Shown here piece after piece: positions 57,320 through 64,000 of a DNA stretch of 64,000 nt. The notes under the pieces were generated by a model, which worked only from the letters and a program-made list of their open reading frames with translations, had not been told where the DNA came from and did not search any database. A program made the translations under genes and the position numbers. This DNA comes from Streptomyces tuirus (GTDB lineage Bacteria > Actinomycetota > Actinomycetes > Streptomycetales > Streptomycetaceae), in NCBI GenBank assembly GCA_018195615.1, contig JAGTPG010000002.1, positions 2,046,001-2,110,000 of the forward strand, in the 5' to 3' direction. Within the stretch, counting starts at the first letter, position 1. Each line of letters opens with the position of its first letter.

Positions 57320-58351
57320 TCACAGCCCCAGCCGTGCCAGCGCCTTCTCCCCGTCCAGCTCGCACACGCCCGCACCGGCGGCCGTCCACGCCACGGCGCA
57401 CAACGCGCGCAGCCCGTCCAGCGTCTCGCCGTCCCCGTCGAGCTCCAGCCGGTCCGCACCGGCCGTCGCCGTCCAGCCCCCGCACCCGAACCCGCCGTCG
57501 CCCACCGCCACGACGTCCGGCTGACCACGGAGCATCCCTCGCAGATCCGCGTCCACGAACGTCGGCCGGTGCCGCGGCGGCGCGGCCAGCAACTGCGCGC
57601 CGTCGGTCACCCCGGTCAGGACCAGCAGCGAATCGACGTCCCCGTTGAACGCGCCCTCGATGTCCGTGTCCAGCCGGTCCCCCACCACGAGCGGCCGCTT
57701 CGCCCCGGTCCGCAGGATCGTCTCGCGGTGCATCGGCGGCAGCGGCTTGCCCGCGACCTGCGGCTCGGCACCCGTGACGATCCGTACGACCTCCACCGCC
57801 GCCCCGTTGCCCGGCGCGATCCCACGCCCGCTCGGAATCGTCAGGTCGGTGTTGGAGGCGAACCACGGCACGCCGCGCGCGACGGCGTAACCGGCCTCCG
57901 CGAAACGGCCCCAGGGCAGCTCGGGACCGCCGTATCCCTGCACCACCGCCGCCGGATCGTCGTCCGCTGACTCCACCGGCACCAGTCCCCGCTCGCGCAG
58001 CGCCACCCGCAGCCCCTCGCCGCCGATCACCAGCACGCGAGCACCCTGCGGCACCTGCTCACTGATCAGCCGCGCGACCGCCTGCGCCGAGGTGATGACG
58101 TCGTCCGCACCCGTGGGTATCCCCAGCTCGGTGAGATGCGCGGCCACGGTGTCCGGCGTCCGCAGCGCGTTGTTGGTGACGTACGCGAGCCGCATACCGC
58201 CCGCCCGCGCCTCGGCCAGCGACTCGACCGCGTACGCGATCGCGCTCCCACCCGCGTACACGACCCCGTCCAGATCGAGCAACGCCGTGTCGTACGCCTC
58301 GCTCAGGGCCTGCCCACTGCCCTCGGGCCTCGTCCTGACGCTCCGGCTCAT
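57320..58351 (-). CDS. HAD-superfamily hydrolase, NagD/4-nitrophenylphosphatase type
   Basis: A 343-residue HAD-IIA phosphatase. Motif I is YDTALLDLDGVVYAGG (two catalytic Asp), motif II LAYVTNNALRTPDTVAAHL, and motif IV RPLVVGDRLDTDIEGAFNGDVDSLLVLTGVTD. A cap domain lies between. In mycobacteria the homologue upstream of tlyA is a glycerol-3-phosphate phosphatase, so a similar role is possible. ATG at 58351 is preferred over the longer reading. Here the siderophore operon and SCP2 gene lie between it and tlyA. Confidence 0.88.
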   Translation of the reverse strand: MSRSVRTRPEGSGQALSEAYDTALLDLDGVVYAGGSAIAYAVESLAEARAGGMRLAYVTNNALRTPDTVAAHLTELGIPTGADDVITSAQAVARLISEQVPQGARVLVIGGEGLRVALRERGLVPVESADDDPAAVVQGYGGPELPWGRFAEAGYAVARGVPWFASNTDLTIPSGRGIAPGNGAAVEVVRIVTGAEPQVAGKPLPPMHRETILRTGAKRPLVVGDRLDTDIEGAFNGDVDSLLVLTGVTDGAQLLAAPPRHRPTFVDADLRGMLRGQPDVVAVGDGGFGCGGWTATAGADRLELDGDGETLDGLRALCAVAWTAAGAGVCELDGEKALARLGL

Positions 58352-58422
58352 CCCGCATCGCTCCTCGTTCGACGGCTTTCCCCGATCATCCCCCATGCCA
58401 CCGGCACCCGTACGATGCCGGG

Positions 58423-59715
58423 ATGAACACAGCAGGTCACTCGGAGGCAACGGCGCACCGAGGCCTGGAACTCACCCCGTTCCGAGGCCTTCGTTACGAC
58501 CCCGACCGGGTCGGCAGCCTTGCCGCCGTCACATCTCCGCCGTACGACGTCGTGGTCCGCCCCGACGGCCTGCACCACCTCGAGTCCTCGGACCCGCACA
58601 ACATCGTCCGCCTGATCCTCCCGCAGGCCGCCACGCCCGGCGCACGCAACGAGCAGGCCGCCGAAACCCTGCGCCGCTGGCGGTCCGAGGGCGTCCTGAC
58701 CACCGACCCGGAACCCGGCCTCTACGTCTACGAGCAGCGCGACGGAAACGGCATGCTGCAACGGGGCCTCATCGGTGCCCTGCGCGTGTCGGACCCCGCC
58801 GAGCAGGTGGTGCTGCCGCACGAGGACGTCATGCCGCACATCGTCGCCGACCGCGCCGACCTCATGCGGGCCACCTCCGCGAACCTCGAACCCCTCCTGC
58901 TCACCTACCGCGGCGACGGTTCGACCAGCGCCACGGCGGACCTCATCGAGCGCACCTCCGAACAGCCACCCCTCCTCGCCACCACCACGGAGGACGGCTT
59001 CAGCCACCGCCTGTGGTCAGTGACCGCCCCGGACGACCTGGCCACGATCCAGACCGACCTGGCCCGTCACCAGGCTCTCATCGCCGACGGCCATCACCGC
59101 TGGGCGACCTACCGCCGCCTGCGCACCGAACACCCCTCCCCCAGCCCGTGGGACCACGGCCTGGTCCTCCTGGTCGACACCGCCCGCTACCCCCTCCGTG
59201 TCCGCGCCATCCACCGCCTCCTCCACGACCTGCCCGTCGACCGGGCCGTGGCCGCCCTGCACGGTCTGTTCCGGGTACGCCGCCTCCACGCCCCCCTGCC
59301 CGAGGCCCTGGAGGCGCTGGCGGACGCGGCCCGCGCGGGCAACGCGTTCCTGCTGGCCGGCGACGGTGCCTTCCACCTCGTCGACCGCCCGGACCCGGAC
59401 CTCCTGGCCCGTACGATCCCCGCCGACCGCCCCACGGCCTGGCGCACTTTGGACGCGACGGTCCTGCACGCCACACTCCTCGACCACGTCTGGCGCATCC
59501 CCGAGGACTCCCCCGCCCACATCGCCTACATCCACGACACGGCCGCCACGGTCGCGAAGGCGGAACGCGACGGCGGTACGGCCGTCCTGATGCACCCGGT
59601 CCGCGAGGAGGTCGTCCGCGACCTGGCCCGGCAGGGCGTGACCATGCCGCGCAAGTCGACGTCGTTCGGCCCGAAGCCGGCATCGGGCCTGGTGCTGCGC
59701 GCTCTGGACCTCTGA
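58423..59715 (+). CDS. DUF1015 family protein (SerK-like kinase fold)
   Basis: A 430-residue protein. Family marks are LTPFRGLRYDPDRVGSLAAVTSPPYDVV, SSDPHNIVRLILP, HQALIADGHHRWATYRRLR and the closing PRKSTSFGPKPASGLVLRAL. Some DUF1015 members are free-serine kinases; whether this one is cannot be read from sequence. ATG at 58423, with no strong ribosome site. It is divergent from the HAD gene (71 bases apart) and ends in a terminator shared with the TPR gene. Confidence 0.82.
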   Translation: MNTAGHSEATAHRGLELTPFRGLRYDPDRVGSLAAVTSPPYDVVVRPDGLHHLESSDPHNIVRLILPQAATPGARNEQAAETLRRWRSEGVLTTDPEPGLYVYEQRDGNGMLQRGLIGALRVSDPAEQVVLPHEDVMPHIVADRADLMRATSANLEPLLLTYRGDGSTSATADLIERTSEQPPLLATTTEDGFSHRLWSVTAPDDLATIQTDLARHQALIADGHHRWATYRRLRTEHPSPSPWDHGLVLLVDTARYPLRVRAIHRLLHDLPVDRAVAALHGLFRVRRLHAPLPEALEALADAARAGNAFLLAGDGAFHLVDRPDPDLLARTIPADRPTAWRTLDATVLHATLLDHVWRIPEDSPAHIAYIHDTAATVAKAERDGGTAVLMHPVREEVVRDLARQGVTMPRKSTSFGPKPASGLVLRALDL

Positions 59716-59723
59716 CACACGAA

Positions 59724-59753
59724 GGGGGCGGACCCCGTCCGGGATCCGCCCCC
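59724..59753. terminator. Bidirectional terminator between DUF1015 and TPR genes
   Basis: Perfect 9-base arms (59724-59732 and 59745-59753), with one further pair outside, stand between two convergent stops. Confidence 0.75.
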
Positions 59754-59775
59754 TCTTCCGTGCTGTCGCGGAACG

Positions 59776-61483
59776 TCAGTCCTTCTCCTCCGCCGAGACG
59801 TCCCCGCCCTCAGCGTCGTCGTCATCGGACAGGGCGTCCACGAACTCCACACCGTCCAGCTCGGCCAGCCGGTCCGAGGCGTCCGTGCTGCCGTCCCGGT
59901 CGGCCTCCACGGCCTTCGCGAACCACTCCCGCGCCTCGCTCTCCCGGCCGGCGGCCAGCAGCGCGTCCGCGTACGCGTAGCGCAGCCGCGCGGTCCACGG
60001 CTGCACGGAGTTGGCAGCCAGTTCCGGGCTCTGCAGCGTCACGATGGCCGCGTCCAGCTGTCCCATGTCCCGCCGCGCTCCGGCCGCCACGAGCCGCATC
60101 TCGACCTGCCCGGCCTTGTCGAGCTTGTGCACCTCGGGGGCGCCGGCCATGTCCAGCGCCTTCTCCGGCCGCCCGAGCCCACGCTCGCAGTCGGCCATGA
60201 CGGGCCACAGATCGATGTTCCCGGTCATCCGCTTGGCGGCCCGGAACTCGGCCAACGCCTCCCGTACTTCTGGGCGGCGTACGACGCGAATCCGGCGGCC
60301 TCCCGCACGGCGGCGACACGCGACGCCAGCCGCAGCGCAACCCTGGAGTAGCCGTACGCGCCCTCGGGGTCCTCGTCGAGGAGCCGCGCGACCATCACCA
60401 GGTTCCTGGCGACGTCGTCCGCGAGCGTCTTGGGCAGGCTCTGCAGCTCCTGCCGTACGTCCTTGTCGATCTCGTCGCCCGTGACGTCCTCGGGGATCGG
60501 CAGCCGCTTGATCGGCTCCCTGTCGCGATCCCGCTCCTCGCGGAACCGGCCGGCGCCACGCCGGTCGTCACGCCCCCGGAACCCACCCCGGTCGCCGTCA
60601 CGCCGGAAGCCACGGTCGCGATCGTCCCGCCGCGGCCCGCGCCCGCCACGGTCGTCCCGCCCGCGGAAGCCACCGCGATCCCCGCGATCCCCACGGTCGC
60701 CGCGGCTCTCGTCCCGTCGGAAGTCTCCGCGGTCGCCGCGAGGACCGTCATCACGGCGGAAACCGCCGCGCCCGCCTCGACCGGCGTCGTCGCGCCGGAA
60801 GCCGCCACGCTCACCGCGGTCGTCCCCACGACGCTCGTCACGCCCCGGAACCCACCGCGGTCGTCACGCCGGAAACCGCGGTCCCGGTCGTCGCCGCGGA
60901 AGTTACGGTCCCGGTTGTCTCGACGCTCACCCCGGTCGTCACGCCGGAACGAGGGGCGGTCACCGCGGTCGCCCTCGCGCCGGTCGTGCCGACGGTCGTC
61001 CCGTCGGTCGTCCCGTCGGAAACCACCGCGGGGGCCGCGGTCCTCTCCGCGGCGGTCCTCTCCGCGGCGGTCCTCTCCACGGCGGACATCGCCCCGACGG
61101 TCGTCGCGCCGGCCGAAGCCCCCGCCACGGTTCTCATCGCGCCTGTCATCACGCCGGAAACCACCACGCTCGCCCCGGTCGTCACGCCGGAAGGAGGGGC
61201 GATCACCGCGGTCGCGGTCGTCCCTGCGCGGTCCGCGGTCACGGTCGTCGCGCCGGCCGTAGCCACCACCACGGTTGTCATCGCGCCTGTCGTCACGCCT
61301 GTCAGCACGACGGAAGCCGCCGCGCTCGCCGCGGTCGGCTCGTTCCCCACGGTCCCCTCGGTCGCCACGACGGAAGCCGCCACGGTCACCACGGTCCCCG
61401 CGCTGACCGCCGCGGTCGCTCCGGTCCCCCTCCCGTCGCCGCTGGTCGCGCTCCGGTCGGTCGTCGGGAGAGTTGGTGGACAT
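59776..61483 (-). CDS. TPR protein with long Arg/Asp/Gly repeat N-terminus, two frame breaks
   Basis: About 569 residues when repaired. Residues 1 to about 320 are a low-complexity tract built from units such as DRGERGGFRRDD and RRDDRDRG; Arg, Asp and Gly dominate. The remainder is helical and TPR-like: KRLPIPEDVTGDEIDKDVRQELQSLPKTLADDVARNLVMVARLLDEDPEGAYGYSRVALRLASRVAAVREAAGFAAYAAQKYGEALAEFRAAKRM and ADALLAAGRESEAREWFAKAVEAD. Bases are missing at 60843-60846 and 60261-60263. The RGG-like repeats suggest RNA binding or phase separation; this is inference. The gene lies next to an rRNA operon on the same strand, with a terminator between. Confidence 0.78.
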
Positions 61484-61545
61484 GGTGACTCCTGTCTTCG
61501 GTACCGCAAGTCATTCTCGCGCAGCCGGGTGCCCAGCGCGCAGTG

Positions 61546-61600
61546 CAAAAACAAAAAGGACCCCTGGTCCCAGCTGAACGCTGGTGACCAGGGGTCCTTC
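61546..61600 (-). terminator. rRNA operon terminator
   Basis: Arms 61556-61568 and 61587-61599 form a 13-base-pair stem. On the transcript strand it is followed by two runs of U (positions 61557 to 61547). It lies just after 5S rRNA and is the only terminator in the window with a clear U-tract. Confidence 0.92.
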
Positions 61601-61607
61601 CAAAGAT

Positions 61608-61726
61608 TGTTCGGCGGCGTCCTACTCTCCCACAGGGTCCCCCTGCAGTACCATCGGCGCTGTAAGGCTTAGCTTCCGGGTTCGGAATGTAACCGGGCGT
61701 TTCCCCTACGCTATAACCACCGAAAC
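61608..61726 (-). rRNA. rrf: 5S ribosomal RNA
   Basis: About 119 bases. The transcript begins GUUUCGGUGGUUAUAGCGU, contains the conserved CCGAAC of loop C, the GAUGGUACUGC segment, and ends GGACGCCGCCGAACA. The ends pair as helix I. Both ends are accurate to a few bases. Confidence 0.95.
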
Positions 61727-61828
61727 CCTAATGGTTTCGAGCGAACAAGCACACTCTTCAATTGTTTGTTCTGCTCAAAGCCGACAACTGTTCGTTGTCT
61801 CAGAACTAACACAGTGGACGCGAGCAAC
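61727..61828 (-). other. 23S-5S spacer
   Basis: About 100 bases with no tRNA. It is less GC-rich than the surroundings, as is usual for rRNA spacers, and should contain processing stems. Confidence 0.7.

Positions 61829-64000
<2,172 letters not shown>

Overview
The window is high-GC actinobacterial DNA and almost certainly comes from a Streptomyces chromosome. Evidence for this is the very GC-rich codon third positions, GTG and TTG starts overlapping upstream stops, a streptogrisin B gene, a SepF-like protein, an iron box of the IdeR/DmdR type, and a gene order (tlyA-nadK-recN, pyrG-Nudix, scpA-scpB-rluB, cmk-der) that is conserved across Actinobacteria. From memory the order resembles the region around SCO1739 to SCO1791 of S. 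coelicolor; I could not check this.

Layout. 1-1047: start of an error-prone DnaE2-type polymerase behind a LexA box. 1.3-5.1 kb: two paralogous secreted serine proteases and a DUF5685 protein with a cysteine-packed tail. 5.3-11.4 kb: SepF-like protein, glutaryl-CoA-type acyl-CoA dehydrogenase, 14-helix drug exporter, GT-C membrane glycosyltransferase and PAP2 phosphatase. 11.48-12.79 kb: a complete IS30-family element that has split a terminator hairpin in two. 12.8-16.1 kb: small I78 inhibitor, a stand-alone ctaD and a WYL regulator. 16.1-22.1 kb: branched-chain amino-acid-type ABC system (lipoprotein, binding protein, fused permease-permease-ATPase, second ATPase). 22.2-24.7 kb: Rpf-like muralytic protein and two hypothetical genes. 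24.7-29.4 kb: der, acyltransferase, cmk, tyrA, aroH. 29.5-32.1 kb: Rieske lipoprotein, an ADP-ribosylglycohydrolase, and rluB. 32.1-35.9 kb: scpB, scpA, an RHH-like gene and a ParA ATPase, all reading into rluB as one operon. 36.3-42.3 kb: ald, a STAND ATPase with TPR-like repeats, Nudix, pyrG. 42.8-49.9 kb: GH15 enzyme, FAD oxidase, LLM flavoprotein, PucR regulator, GT4. 50.1-53.9 kb: recN, nadK, tlyA and a small acidic protein. 54.0-57.3 kb: SCP2 domain protein and an iron-box-controlled siderophore ABC importer without a binding protein. 57.3-61.5 kb: HAD phosphatase, DUF1015 protein and an Arg/Asp-repeat TPR protein. 61.5 kb to the end: the 3' part of an rRNA operon on the minus strand (terminator, 5S, spacer, 3' portion of 23S).

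Most genes are housekeeping: DNA segregation and repair, nucleotide and aromatic amino-acid synthesis, NADP and CTP supply, and rRNA. The accessory features are the proteases, exporter, IS30 element, stand-alone ctaD and iron importer.

A dominant property of this sequence is technical. Eighteen genes, including the normally essential der and cmk, have a broken frame, and every break (21 in total) is explained by one missing base, nearly always in a short run of G or C. This looks like undercalled homopolymers, not gene decay. I therefore annotate each such gene over its full reconstructed span.
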